Source: Sarcomyxa edulis
Lineage: Eukaryota; Basidiomycota; Agaricomycetes; Agaricales; Mycenaceae
NCBI GenBank assembly: GCA_009761415.1
Contig: QUOL01000012.1
Location: forward strand, 945,001 to 1,009,000
DNA: 64,000 bases
Direction: 5' to 3'
The notes beneath the pieces are model-generated. The model did no database searches. It saw only the letters and a program-made list of their open reading frames with translations, and was not told where the DNA came from. Position 1 is the first letter of the stretch. Each line of letters begins with the position of its first letter. Both the position numbers and the translations under genes were made by a program. Below, in pieces: positions 22,738-35,148 of the stretch.

Positions 22738-22755
22738 GGTGGTCGGTCGGTCGGC
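22738..22755 (+). repeat. Short GGTC tetranucleotide repeat in the ZIP/CET1 shared promoter
   Basis: Three to four GGTC units in a row sit between the two divergent start codons, about 30 bases upstream of the ZIP start codon. It may be a simple repeat without a role or part of a binding site; nothing more can be said. Confidence 0.4.
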
Positions 22756-22894
22756 GCAACGATGGCAGGTGTTGCGACGTTGGATGCTCTTGTGGGCGCA
22801 GCAGTACAGCCAACTGTAAAATCTGAATTTCCGAAATATTTACTCCTACTTTTTTACACTTCAACTCAGCGAACGCAACATCGAAGAAATCATC

Positions 22895-24058
22895 ATGTCG
22901 ACTTCTAGATCTTCGTCTCCTCCTCCACTCAAACGCGCTCGTCGTTCTCCACCCAACAACACTACAAACGGGAACAGTCCAATGTATTCTGCCACTTCAC
23001 TTCCACCGCTTTCCCTCTCTATTTTAGGCGTAGAACCTCTCGACGAATTCATCAAAGAAATCGCAGACTTTATCCACCATATGATCGTAAATCGTCCAGA
23101 TTTTACCGGTCAGGTCGAAGTGGAAGCAAAAATCGGCGTACTGAGAGATAAAAACTCTGGAAAGAGGTTGGAATTACCCGTTCTCGTCGAAACAAGTATG
23201 TATGCACGCTTCTTTGACTTACCCGTAATCTCATCTACGCGTACAGTTCTCAGACCCGAGACGATAGATTGTCGGTTCGAATCCAACATGTCCGTAGTAT
23301 GTGCTCTAGTATCCTGTCTTCGACCAAATGAAGCTTATTTCAGGCGTAGCATCAACACAAGCACTACAACACCCTCCTGAACAATCTAAAGGCCACTACA
23401 TCTCAGCCTTCCCATCCATCCTCTCCACTAGCCTACACCCATCTATACCTCGTAGACTCGTTCTATCCCAGTGAGAACTCACACGACAGGGATAAAATAC
23501 GCGTGACTAGAGACGAAAAGACGGGGACAGTCCTAGAATGCATGCGTAAGGTGAGGCTTGGGAATCTGGATATATACAGCCCCAAAAGGCAAGCAGACTG
23601 GAGAATCAGTGTCAATCTGGAAATACCGGGTACGTGCTTTGATGCCTCATATACAAGGTTTCTCAACAGAATAATGGAACTTCGGTCACGCAGTGTCTCA
23701 TCCACTCGGTTCATCGACTTTTACGCGAAGAAAAGACAGAATGAGCTACTCACACGAAGAATTCAATATCGACCTCACACAAGTACAATCCTCAAGACCC
23801 ATGAATGCACCAGTATGTAGTGCCCTTTCAATATTCAGGTCTTTTATTCAACACCGATTGTTGTGTCAACAGCCCGAAACCCTACATGAACTGGAACTCG
23901 AAATCAAACGACCAGCTCTCCTCCTTGCAACTGCAGCCAAACGCGGAGATCCAAACGCTTCAGAACACGAACGTAACGCGTTTGATGAGCTCATTCGCGC
24001 TTTCGTCAATAATGCGAGGATATTGGTCCGCAATGCGACGGGCGAAGGTTGGGAATAG
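22895..24058 (+). CDS. CET1: mRNA 5'-triphosphatase (capping enzyme subunit, Cet1-like)
   Basis: Removes the gamma phosphate from the 5' end of nascent mRNA, the first step of capping, in the nucleus. It belongs to the metal-dependent tunnel (TTM) family of fungi, unlike the cysteine phosphatase of animals. The N-terminus is Ser/Pro/Arg-rich (MSTSRSSSPPPLKRARRSPP), then LDEFIKEIADFIHHMI and QVEVEAKIGVL with the metal-binding Glu pair of strand beta-1. Later tunnel strands are KIRVTRDEKTG, ECMRKVRLGNLDIYSPK, DWRISVNLEIP, RRKDRMSYSHEEFNIDLTQV and LHELELEIKRPALLL, the last carrying the second Glu pair. It ends NATGEGWE. Five or six short introns. Length about 300 residues, at the short end for the family because the N-terminal extension is brief. 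Confidence 0.9.
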
Positions 24059-24243
24059 TGACGGTCGGCATCTTGTATGTATGTATGCAACTGATTTTGT
24101 GGTAATACGCAGCGGCAGGTATACAGTAGCTGTTGCAAGTCAGGTGCGGTTATTTCGGTAAGAATTTGATAGTCAGTTCGCAGTGAAATCCACTGAAGAA
24201 GACCAAGACGGAAGTGAGAGAGAAAAACCCCAACTTTTGTACC

Positions 24244-26261
24244 TTACAGTCCAACCACCTCAACCAAATCCCCATCCTCCAAATCCGCATCACCGATCTC
24301 AGCTTCTGGATCCATCTTCTCTCCATCGATGACCAACCGAGGTTCAGGGACCGCAGTAGCAGCACTCTTCGCCTTCGCCGCCTTTCCTTTCTTCGCAGGT
24401 GCTGTTCCTCCGGCCGGATACTTATCGCTCAACCCAGCCTTCTTCAAGAACGCTCGCACAATAGCTCCACACTTTGTCGTCGGCCGTACATTGAGCGTGA
24501 TATCCTTGTCTTTAGTAGCAGCAGAACGAAGTATGAGCTTGAATTGCTCGCCTCCTACGGACTCTGTTTCTGATTCTTGGTCAGCGATCGAGAGGGATCG
24601 TGCACGAGAATCGTCGTCGTCGTCTTCTGAGGGAGGATCGAGGGATTGGATGTCGGGGGGTTGGTTCCGGTGTTTGCGGAGGTATTCGTAGGTTGTTTTG
24701 TCGCAGGCCTCTAGCGGCGAAGGGGTCAGTTTCGGAAGATAATATGAATAAGTGATATGGAGTCGTACCTAGGGTAGCTTCCTCAGGAAGATTCAGCGTA
24801 TTCGGTGTTACAGAAGGGAATATTCTCTTGCTATCGTAGCTCATGATAAGGTTATCCGTAAGGATATGCACCAGATCTGCAGTAGCTTCGAATAAATCCC
24901 TGAAGCTGTCGCCCTGTCAGTGATCGGAATCCAGTCAGATAGATAGGATATATGCGAATCATTGGAGGCAAAGAACGCACCCTATGCATCTTGAAAGCCC
25001 ACACTTGAGCTCGACCAGACTCGTTCAGAGGATGAGGAATCCATTTTACGGTCAATTCAACAGTCTCATCCTCGTCGATTTCATCCTGTGTTTGAGACTG
25101 TGACTGGGGATATAGATCTGCAGAGGAAGACGCTTGTGATTGTTGAGATTCAGCGTAAGTTTTGGCTATGAGAGCTAGTTCTGGGTCGAGGACGATCGTG
25201 TCTGTTGATTCATCGAAATCGTGATATTGTATGGGGGAGGCGGGACGTGGGGCGGATTCTAGAGTTTGTCTAGTGTGATGATAGTATACGCGTGTGAACT
25301 CGAGTAATAGTATGAGTGAATGGCGACAATGTAGAGTGCGTACCGGACGACATTACGAGCATTTTGTAGTTGTTGAATAGGTAGAGCTGGTGGGGGAGTG
25401 ATGGAGCGCGACTTCGAGCGACGGTTGGCGGTGAGACCTGTAGCTCCGCCTCGTTTGCGTTTGTTTCTACTGTCTGGGGTGTTTTCGATATCTTGGAGGG
25501 CGTCCTCCGAGTCTGAAAGATCGACGGATAATAATCTACTAGAAATTCGTTAGCGTGCATACACTTGGGGACTGGGGGAAAGGCAACATCCGCGGTCAGC
25601 TGAAAAGGTCTTGAAAATAGGAGATGAGATATAGATACAATTGAGACATTGGGAACCAATTCGGATTCCTTTAGCTCAATCCTTCTTGGAATGAAACGAA
25701 ACAAGACGAATTCGAAGAATGAAGCCTGACAGGGTCCAACGACTCGTGTTAAGGCTTCAGTATCACCACTGAGTCGATATCGTAGAACAAGGACGCAGGA
25801 GGGGGAAAAAATAGACGAAAGAGTGAATGGGAAACATACCGAATGACATTCTTGTCCTGCCAACGGGGTACCTTCTCCGCTTTCTTCTTGTGCTTGCGCG
25901 GACGCGGTGAACCCCCTTCGTCCTCACTACCACTTCCCGGCCGTGGGGCGCGAGCTTCTGCCTCTGCAAATGAAGTTAGATACGCAAGCTATGTTGACGT
26001 GACACAGGCATCATGAGCACCACACGCACCTTTGTCGATATGTTCGAGCTTCTTCCAGGTCTGAGCAGTTCTATTACGGTTGCGCATGAAAATCTCATCG
26101 TCGTCGTCTACTTGTATCTGATGGAACGAAGGGCTGGATGGTGGGATCGAAGAGCAGCTTGCTGCTGGATGTTGGCTAGAAGATGCTACATTCGCCGGGG
26201 TCTTTGGTTTCGGTTTCGGTCGGGGACGAGGACGTGGCCTGCTGGCTACTGGATCAGACAT
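24244..26261 (-). CDS. Rad60/Esc2/NIP45-type SUMO-like domain protein
   Basis: Genome-stability factor with a C-terminal SUMO-like domain. The N-terminus has Arg-Pro and Lys-Pro repeats, then IQVDDDDEIFMRNR, which looks like a SUMO-interacting motif (hydrophobic residues followed by acids). The middle is Ser/Thr-rich and acidic and contains a first ubiquitin-like segment (ETVELTVKWIPHPL, VWAFKMHRGDSFRDLFEATA). The end is a second ubiquitin-like domain: FKLILRSAATKDKDITLNVR, AIVRAFLKKAGL, RLVIDGEKMDPEAEIGDADLEDGDLVEV, which is the Rad60-SLD pattern. It stops at VVGL without the diglycine needed for conjugation, as expected. About seven exons. Convergent with CET1 and divergent from the GCFC gene 175 bases away. 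Confidence 0.82.
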
Positions 26262-26436
26262 ATCTACGAGAATATCGTGAATTTTGGAAGTCGAAACTAT
26301 ATTTCTGGGCATACCTAAAAATCAGGAGTTCGTAGGTGCCGATGAGAGCTCAAGCTCAAGATGAAATGTTTTTGACGCGTCTCGGCGTGGGAGACATCGA
26401 CGCCGACGGTGAACCATCTCTTGATCCTTACCCTCA

Positions 26437-29349
26437 ATGTTCAAGAAAAAATCAAAGCCTATAGTCACACCACGAACTCGCGAAACTTCTCCAGAACAAG
26501 AAAATGGCACTACGCAAGCTGAAGAATCTCCAAGCACTCTCGCCTCGAAATTGAAAAAGGCCAAACGTGCAAAACCAAAGGCAAGGCTGAGTTTCGGAGG
26601 AGATGATGAGGTTTGTGTCCTAATACTCTCGAAGACTACATGCTGATGATCTCTGTAGGAAGGGGAAGGGGAAGTCTTTCAGGTCAAGAAATCTAGTCTA
26701 AGTCGCAAATTGGCGTTGGGTAGTCATCCTGCTTCTCCAAGGTGTGTAGGAGGTTGTTCTTTCCATTTGACTCGTGTTTATATCGTAACAGAAACATAAT
26801 ACCTTCATCGCTTGATCAAGCATCTATCTCACCACGATCGCAGGGTGGTCCCACGTATGATCAGGCATATTTGAACCAGCTAAAAGCAAGCACACCTACA
26901 TCCCGACCAAATCTTCCGGGAAACGATTCGTACGATGCCGACATGTCTATGTCTATGGATGTTGATATGTCTATGGATAGTGTGGAAAGCTTGGACGTCT
27001 TTGGTGGTAAGTCGACCAGGATCTCGCGATAATTGAGTGAATTCTGATCTCCCTGATATGTTAAAGGCGGAGATCTACTCGGGACCGTCATTCCATCCGA
27101 GTCATCTATAAAAGTTGCGAAAGAGAGGAGGGAGCGATTACGAGCCACTGGAGTAAGCGGAGAAGATGATTTTATATCTCTATCTGTTACCCGACGAGCA
27201 GACGAACCCAAAGGCCCGCATCCCGATAGTCGTTTGGTGCGAGAGGACGATGAGCTCGGGGAGGGTGACGATGGTGTGTCTCTATCCATATCTTTTGTCT
27301 CTTCGGCTAATTGTTGATGGAACAGAATTTGCGGAATATACCAGTGCTCAAGAGCGCATTGCCCTAGGCAAGAAATCCAGAAAGGTGGAGGCTAGCAAAC
27401 GTAGAGATGCTATGAAAGACATGATTGCTGACGCGTAAGCATTATACTACAATTCGATGTGGTGAATACTCATTCCTTGAATAGGGAGGAAGAGGATGAT
27501 GAGACCATAGAATGGGAACAAGAGCAACTACGCAGAGGTGGACACACCACTCCAGATTCCACCACGAAAGCTGTCCCAGTCAAACAGACTTATAAACCAG
27601 CGCCTAGTAGGCAATCTTCTACCTTTTTCAGTATTGACACTGATAATATCGCATTAGTCCCCGCCGCAATCTCACTGCCCACACTTCCTCCAACCATCAC
27701 TCGGCTAACAGCTTCATTATCTCAACTAACGACCTCTCACTTGTCAAATACAGCAGCACTGAATGCCTTGGCGGAGGAACGAAAGCAAGTGGAAGCACGA
27801 GAAAAGGAAATGAGGGATATGGTTGGGAAAGCGGAGGAGAAACGAGGATGGTTTGGAAGTTTCAGAGAATGGGTAGAAGGCGTCGCTGGCTTCTTGGATG
27901 AAAAAGTAAGGCTACCGATGCGTTCTACAAATCTCACTGCTGATACCTTGACAGTTCCCGGAGCTTGAGAAAGTCGAAGACGAACATGTATCTCTGCTAC
28001 ACGAGCGTCTCGATATCATCTCCAAGCGAAGACGAACCGATGACGAAGACGATCTATCCACATTCTTAGGCTCCCTTCCTACTCCTGCCAGTGAACCCGA
28101 GATCGAAGAAACGGATGATTTTGGCCGAGCCGTCCCAAAACCTAGCCCAGCACTCATCAAACAAGAACGTCGCACGGCTCGTATCGCGCGCCGGACTCGT
28201 CGACATCATTCCTCCCAGCAGCATCGCCGTAGAGCGCCCGAGGACGACGAGGAAGGATATTCAACGGATTCTTCTCTTCCCCCACCAGATGCTACTTCGT
28301 ATCGTGCCGCTATACAATCCCTCTCTAAACGATCGACCGATATCCTCTCAGATGTCAGAGCTGCTGAATTCAAAGATCCTAGTAGCGGTAATGGCAAGGG
28401 GTTGGGCGAATGGTGGGGCGAATGGAGGATGCGGTATGCTGATAGTTATGTCGGTGCGTGGGGTGGATTAGGTCTCGTTGGGGCTTGGGAGTTTTGGGTT
28501 AGGCTAGAGATTGTAGGATGGGATTTTATTGAAGTGAGTTTCTTACTCAGTTCATGGGAATAGTGCTAATGAGTGATATCGTAGGATCCTTCTAGTCTGG
28601 ATCATTTCAAATGGTATGCGAGTCTGTATGAATATTCAAGGCCAGTCATATCTGCAGATACTATGGACGAAGGAGAACGAGAACGAGAGTTAGGCCCGGA
28701 TGGTGATCTTGTTTCTGCTATGATCTCGACAGCGATCATTCCTCGACTGTGTAAAATGGTCGCAGGTGGAGTGTTGGACGTCTATTCCGACGTTCATATA
28801 CGCAGGATGATAGATTTAGCTGAAGAAGTGGAGGCCAGTGTGGAGAGTGGAAACTCCAAATTCCAGGTATGTTTCTTTTTTCTCTCTGGAAACAAGGATT
28901 TGATCTAACCGATGGTCTAAGATGCTTTTGAAATCTATTCATACTGCTTTTCAAGCGGCTGTTACGGAAACAGAGTCGCTCATCGAGCAATACACATCCT
29001 CCTCTCAGCATCCACGGTTCGATCCGGAATCCATTCCTGCTCGGCGACGATTTCTTGCGCGGCGAGTGAAGCTACTGAGAAATCTGATCCGATGGAGGAA
29101 ATATACTGGAGAAAGGTTTGGAATTGGAGCTCTGGCTACCAGGATTCTGAAGGGCTGCGTTCTTCCTATCGCTGAGGGCGGCTGGGAGGTTGGAGGCGAA
29201 GAGATCGTCAAGAAGGTTTGTCTTCAATCCAGTTGGGCGGTTTTACCGTTGCTGATACCCCACTTCTCCAGGTTGTTGTATTCCTACCAAGCGAACTGAT
29301 ACCATATGAGATGACAGCCCGACTGGCGTCGACATCGATACGCCGGTAG
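26437..29349 (+). CDS. GCFC-domain protein (PAXBP1/GCFC2-like, spliceosome disassembly)
   Basis: Homologue of the GC-rich-sequence-binding-factor-like proteins, which act with Prp43 helper proteins in late splicing or intron release in the nucleus. The N-terminus starts MFKKKSKPIVTPRTR and is rich in Lys and Ser, with a short Met/Asp repeat. The middle has acidic and coiled-coil parts (ARERIALGKKSRK-like, TARLTASLSQLTT, EERKQVEAREKEMRDM). The C-terminal half is the GCFC domain with its Trp-rich motif WWGEWRMRYADSYVGAWGGL followed by FWVRLEIVGWD, SLDHFKWYASLYEY, and helical stretches HFDPESIPARRR and ALATRILKGCVLP. The last exon reads VVVFLPSELIPYEM and stops at TAG 29347-29349. About nine exons, about 850 residues. 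The last exon is the weakest; an alternative downstream ending is possible. Confidence 0.85.
26940..26985 (+). repeat. Met-Asp/Ser micro-repeat in the GCFC protein
   Basis: A short imperfect tandem repeat of ATGTCTATGGATG-like units codes DMSMSMDVDMSMDS. Simple sequence within a disordered part of the protein; likely variable in length between strains. Confidence 0.6.
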
Positions 29350-31040
29350 TGGGCGACATATTGCAGTTACGGTTACGAGATCTAGCGAAGTATTTATCTG
29401 ATATACCATACTCCCAAAGGTCTGTAATTTCTCGCAAATTCTTCCGATGGTTGTTAACGAATTCAATTCGACTATCAGACATATATCAAGAATGTGCTGG
29501 CGCTGTTATTGGGCAAGACATTGATGATGGTAGTATTGACAGAACGGTTGTTTCCAATGTCCATAGGCGACCTGTTGACCACTTCTCTTCGTGTAGATGA
29601 ACGACACTACAACCTATACCTTCACTGCGAGTCGCGGCCTAGTTGTCCTTTTCTCTGTTGGTATATTAGTCCCTTGGGTTTCCCAGGTACGCGATGACCA
29701 ATGGACAATGTTATTTCACCTCTCTGGCGTTATACAGATGAAATTATTTCGGCTTTAGGAGACCATATATCCTCCCGAGACTCGTGCCTACAGGTATCTG
29801 TGTAAGTCACTCGAACGCGTTTGGTGGCAGTGATACTTAGCAGGTGATATCCCAATATTCGCCTTCATCGGTACCGTCAACACAAATACTTGAGATGAAA
29901 CCCTCCATAAGCTTTCTTGGCCAAGCTATCGTGCGAATCGACATGACCAGGTCGTTCTAAAACATATTTTTTTGGCGAACTATTCTCAACGCGCTGATTG
30001 GACTTTCCAAATGTCATTGCTACATAGAACGATGTCTTCGAGACCTATCCCTAAGTGAGACTGTGAGTAGTGAAATTTGTACCTTGTCAGCTCGTCTAAT
30101 TCATTGCTACTTTCGCTGGTGATCTGTATCCTCTCTCCGGATCCTGTCGCCGAGCGTTGTCGGGCGCCGCAGCACGCATAAGACATGCGACCGAAGAGCA
30201 ACGTTGAAATTCCAGGATGTGATCCGTTGGCACACATGGTCACGATACAAGGAATTCGGATATGTTTTCTGCGCCACATAGGTTGCTTGGTCTTGCTTGG
30301 TCCCGATGCTCTTGAGGGAAACGTGGCCGGCATCCTCCATTTGCCGAAACTAGTCATAGGACGTACGGGCGTCTTTGTGCGGGTGTGCTCACTCGTCCAG
30401 TGACCACGCAGGGTACTCGTTCTCGAATGATTCAGATCAGTCGAACACATTACAACGTCAGGAGGACCAAAAAACGTACGCAACCCGTAAAGCCGCCTGC
30501 ATTACTCTACTATCACTTGAAACAAATGCTCGGCTGATGATCCGAGTACCCGCAGAGTCTTCTTGGTAATTTTCCTGATTATCTTTACGAGTCTTGTCCG
30601 CTAGCCATGGGCGACGGTCCAATGGCTGCTAATGGGTTAACCCCGCATAAGACAGATCGCGGGGAAATGGAAATATGGACAGCGGGGCAGTACATTTGTC
30701 TGCCATTTTACATCCTTTCAGAGCCTCTCTAGGCCTCTTTCTTGTCTCGCAGTTCCAGCCTGTCCAAATAAGGAGATTTTAACAGGAACCGGACAGGGGA
30801 TAACCGGTCACGTCCAAATCCATTTACCAATGATTCCAATCCTCGATCACATACCTGGGAAAACTATTCTTCCTTGGCCTGGTCCTCTGGCGCCCCTCAT
30901 GTCATTTCACCTCGTACCCCGGATGAATTCGAAAGCAAACATGGCGCGCCAAACTATAAAGCTCATCTCATCGTGGATCTTTTTCTCTCTGGCAAATTCC
31001 TCACTCGCCTTTCCCTCTCATCTTCATCTCTTCTTTTCAC
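29350..31040. other. 1.7 kb stretch without a confident gene
   Basis: Lies between the GCFC stop and the aquaglyceroporin start. The plus strand 29350-29700 is open in two frames but matches nothing I know; one frame has a hydrophobic run (VLALLLGKTLMMVV). On the minus strand 30107-30420 a spliced candidate exists (separate entry). The last 200 bases should hold the aquaglyceroporin promoter and leader. No RNA gene, repeat or transposon terminal sequence was seen. Confidence 0.4.
30107..30420 (-). CDS. Possible small spliced gene fragment, unknown
   Basis: On the minus strand an exon reading NEYPAWSLDE ends in a good donor (GTGAGC, 30392). A 43-nt gap later an acceptor (CTAG) leads into FRQMEDAGHVSLKSIGTKQD and a further open 81-codon exon ending at 30107. 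The joint is phase-correct and removes a stop, which argues for coding, but no upstream exon or start codon could be found and another frame is also open across the same stretch. It may be the remains of a gene. I recognise no family. Confidence 0.15.
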
Positions 31041-32503
31041 ATGTCACATACTACCTCTCACGACGCTGGATCCTCTGATCCCGAAAAACTACACCAAGAT
31101 GTACATTCTGAAAAGGGCGATTCTCAATTTTTGAACCATTCTCTTCCTACCGTCGCATCACCTCAACATCACGCGTATGTCGACGATGGATACACGACTA
31201 AGAGCCCAAACAGATGGGCAATGTACCGGTATGTCCATTGTGCAAAGCCATATGAGAACGGTCATTGACACAGATGGGGTTCCGCAGTGACATGTTCCGA
31301 GAATATATGGCCGAATTCACAGGCGTCGCAATCTTGATCATATTTGGTACCGGTGTGGATTGCCAGGTCGTCCTCTCCTCAGTCACTGGTGTCGCATCTT
31401 CGCAAAAGGGGGTCAGTATATCTCCCTCTCAACTTTTTCAGCGGTAGCTCATCTAGCCTCCATGATAGAATTACCTCTCTATCAGTTTCGGTTGGGCAAT
31501 AGGAACGGCAATGGGTGTCTGGGTATCTGGAGGTATTTCTGGTGGCCACATCAACCCTGCTGTATGTCTTTCCCACTTTTCTCTCCCTGCCCGGTTTGTT
31601 AATCGCGTCGATTTACAGGTCACTCTTGCATTAGCAACATGGCGCGGTTTCCCTTGGAAGAAGGTCCCCGGTTATATCTTCGCCCAGGTCATGGGTGGCC
31701 TCGTCGGAGGTTTACTTGTATATGCAAATTATTTCCATGCCATCGACATCTTCGAAGGTGGACCTGGAGTACGGACGCTATCGACTGCGAGTTTGTTCTC
31801 AACATACGCAGTAAGGTCCTTCACTTCGCTTATTCTGCAGAGCGCTGATCCCGTTTGTATAGCTGGACTACATGACGAGCGTTTCGTGCTTCTTTTCCGA
31901 AGTGCTTGCCACTGCTGTTCTCATGATCGTCGTGCTCGCTATGAACGATAACAAAAATCTTCCACCACCTGCTGGACTCACCCCAGTTATTCTTTTCATG
32001 TTAATTCTCGGTCTCGGCGCCTCACTCGGAATGGAGACTGGTGCGTAGTTTCTATTCCGATACTTCCATCGGATATCGAGCTAATCATGGGCTTTCTTGT
32101 AGCTTATGCTCTGAACCCAGCGCGTGATCTAGGCCCTCGATTCATGACAGCTATGGTCGGATACGGAAAGGATGTGTTCACTTACAGAAAGTACGTACCG
32201 CGATCCGTGAGATATGTTCGTTGTACTCACGCTCGTTCTCAAATCAGTCAATATTGGATATGGTGTCCAATCATGGGACCCATTGTGGGTGCTCAGCTCG
32301 GAGCGATCTTCTACGACGTATTCCTCTTCACAGGTCAAGAAAGTATTTTCAACCGACCGTACGTATATATTCCACCTTGCGTTCCAGGAACCCTCACTGA
32401 TTTCTGGCACAGAAACGCTCTTCAACGCAAACATCATCTTCACGCTATCTCTGCTCAACGACCGAACGTTCCAGCAGGCCCCGGCGCTGAAGAGATCGTC
32501 TAA
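31041..32503 (+). CDS. Aquaglyceroporin (MIP family channel)
   Basis: Plasma-membrane channel for glycerol and water. A hydrophilic N-terminal tail ([20 protein letters not shown]) is followed by six membrane segments: [59 protein letters not shown]; the segment with [39 protein letters not shown]; and [20 protein letters not shown]. Both pore half-helices are present: GGHINPAV with the standard NPA box, split by an intron, and [11 protein letters not shown] with the Asp after NPAR that marks glycerol-permeable members. Eight or so short introns. It ends with a polar tail to TAA 32501-32503. Start is the first ATG in frame with the conserved part. Confidence 0.92.
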
Positions 32504-33386
32504 TTTCGACTCTCCATAATCTGATACCCACCGGGAACATTCGCCCAATATCCCGTCCTCTCCCGTGCCGTGTCCGCCACAGCATATTACCTGCTCTCCA
32601 TCCGCGCGCCATGTGAACTATTACCCGTGTATTTTATATCTCCAAACGATTTCACGACCGAAGGACGAACGAACTTATAATCGCACGCACGACAGACATG
32701 AATCACATCTACGACACAGACATGATGAAAGATAATGGAACTGGCTACGTTTCTGTACCTCAATATCTCTATTACTTATCATACCTTACTGTAACTCGTG
32801 GCATTAGTGGATGACTCATGACTTGGTTTCGCGTTTTCTACTATTCCGGAGATCTTCGAGAAAATTTTCGATGTGGAGTCGATTTTACCTCCTCCTGCGT
32901 CTTTACTGCGCAAACCATCTCAATGATTGGTCGATCGTGATCGGTTCGATCATTGTAAAGTACTCCCGGTAGATTCGGGCTCAAGCGGTAGAAGTCAGAA
33001 AAGCCTCAAGAGCGACTCTGTTCCTTCTGATTCTGACCTTCGAATTGCGTATCTGCGCACGAAACACAAAGGCCTGTAATAATCGGAAGTAACGCCATAG
33101 CTCACGAACTCGGTCGAAGCCATCGACATGCTCAAACTCTGACCAGCCACATGATGACAGGCATTAATGCGAAAATAACCTGCTAAAGTTGCTCATAGGT
33201 CTGCAATGTAGTGAGTATCTGGTTAATGATCCCTTCAAGCACTGAACGGACCGTGATCCACGTATACACAGAGATGTACAGTACAAGTGCTAAGGTAGTG
33301 CACAAGTACATATTTAGGAAATAAGAATTTTCTGGGAAATGTCCGGAGCGCCAGTCCCAAAGAAAGGTCGGTTTTTTGTGTAAGTA
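32504..33386. other. Gene-free stretch between convergent genes
   Basis: About 880 bases between the aquaglyceroporin stop and the end of the membrane-protein gene on the other strand. It must hold both 3' untranslated regions. I see no open frame of note, no tRNA fold and no clear repeat. Confidence 0.45.
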
Positions 33387-35148
33387 TCACCACTGACCTA
33401 AAAGTCTACCTACGACCCACACGAATCCACCTCCGCCAACCGGTAAGAGGAGGACCCATACCCCGATATCCCAGACGATGCGTTTATGGAACTGTCTTCT
33501 CTGAAGAGCACGTTCCTTGCGCTGTAGAAGTTCGTCGTGGGACGGGGGAGGAAGTGGGGGTCCCAACCCGTCGTCGACTGAAGGTGTGCGAAAACTTGGG
33601 GTGCGAGGGACAATTATGGATAGTGGGCGTTTGAAGAAATGGACAATGATGTGGACGAATGCTGTCAGAGCGTTGAGAGTCAGCTCGAAGACGATAGATG
33701 AGGGATGGTACTTTGCATAACATACCTGGTAGAAAATAGGTACTAGATAAGGCGCAGAACAGCAGTACATCACTCAATATGGTCGATAGTTGAGCTGGTA
33801 CAAGGGATAGGAGGGCAACCAATATGAATGCGACGAATTTAGATATGGAGAATGACGTAGAACGTCGTATTCTTGCTGGGATTAGTATTGGCAGAGATGG
33901 AGTAGTGATCAGGATAGGAGGGATAGCTAGCATGAGGGTAGTAGCATGGAGGACTGCGATGAATGGCTGCAGTCGCGATCCTGGTGTTTCCTGCATGTGA
34001 AGCTTATAATAAAAATCAACTCGAATGATTAGACGCGAAAGAACAGGCATTGCTTACTGGTGTGTTTGGATGGGAAGAAAAGAATGTGAGGGGTAGGATG
34101 AGGGGTACGGCTACAGATACAGATAGGACAGATAGGGCGTCAAAGGAGCGACCTCTAGGTATTTTGGCTGTTGTGACAGGCTGCGTGGACCCTTTCAAAG
34201 AGGCGTATAGAGAGAGTGTAGATGATGACGTGAATGCGAAAGCGGTGGTCGCTGTGTGGGAGGTCATCGATAAGTTGTTGAATTTTTACAATGGTGAGAC
34301 GGACGTACTGATTCCCTGCCAGAAGGCGCCCAGCCGAAGCCAGCTCGGGCTGACTTGTAGAGTTCCTTGGGAGTATGCATACGATACACAACTTAACCAT
34401 AATACGTATGTGGCTATAGAGACCCATGTAGCGTAGATCAGACGTTTCGACGCAAGAGATTGGGCAAAGCATATGGGAAGCACAGCGAGCGCTAGCACGG
34501 CTGTGGTGATGAACCGAGAGACCCAGCGCAAGTTATCGGGATACAGGGGTAGTAGAACATGTACAGATTCTTTATTTCATTATACAGCGTCAGATAGAGA
34601 GTGATATTGACCTATAGATGTTACTGACCACGCAGGTAAATCATTGCCAACAAAATCCTCAGGGAGCCAGTCCCACCACGGATGACCACCCGGATAACCT
34701 CTCTTACCCGTTCTTTGCCTCTGCCCCGGGCAAACGCATCCAGAATAACATCCTCCATGTCCGCTTTGCGCAGGTATCTGGCGAGCATGTACCATATTTG
34801 TCTAGCAAATGTCGACAGTAGAGCGAATAGGACTAATGGCGGTATACCGTACTTCAGCGGGAGACCAGTATTTGGCAGAAACATGGCCCCGAGCTTTAGA
34901 TACGGCGACAGGAGGTAGAGAAAGACGACCGAGGGTGAAAGTGGAGGTATCGAAGCACTGCGAACCTCGAATTGGGGGTCAAAAGCATCGTCGTCTTCGT
35001 CTGAGATGTCAAAAGGAGTGTTATTATCTTCGAGTTCAAGATCTTCGTCATGAACGAGAATGAGAGCAGCAGAAGAGTCGATAGCCGATAGTCTTGGGGA
35101 TGAGCCACCCGATGAGCTCGAACTAATTGAATGACGGGGAGAGGACAT
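33387..35148 (-). CDS. Multi-pass membrane protein, possibly AAAP-type amino acid transporter
   Basis: Starts with a Ser-rich and acidic cytosolic tail (MSSPRHSISSSSSGGSSPRL), then hydrophobic segments that I count as ten or eleven: VVFLYLLSPYLKLGAMF, IPPLVLFALLSTFARQIWYM, LRILLAMIYL, FITTAVLALAVLPICFA, ATWVSIATYVLWLSCVSY, LSVLSVSVAVPLILPLTFF, FIAVLHATTLMLAIPPILI, FVAFILVALLSLVPAQLS, a following one, and IVWDIGVWVLLLPVGGGG near the C-terminus. A basic loop (ARYLRKADMEDVILDAFARG) follows the second. The count and the ordering fit the AAAP (Avt-like vacuolar amino acid transporter) family, but I could not see a decisive motif. Five or six exons. It could equally be an uncharacterised fungal membrane protein. 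Confidence 0.6.

Noticed and set aside
29349..29600. Plus-strand frame reading ...GDILQLRLRDLAKYL
   Set aside because: It starts with GTG directly after the GCFC stop, has no ATG and no recognised family, and a second frame is equally open.
30185..30403. Plus-strand frame MRPKSNVEIPGCDPL
   Set aside because: Opposite strand of the candidate minus-strand exon; no splice support.
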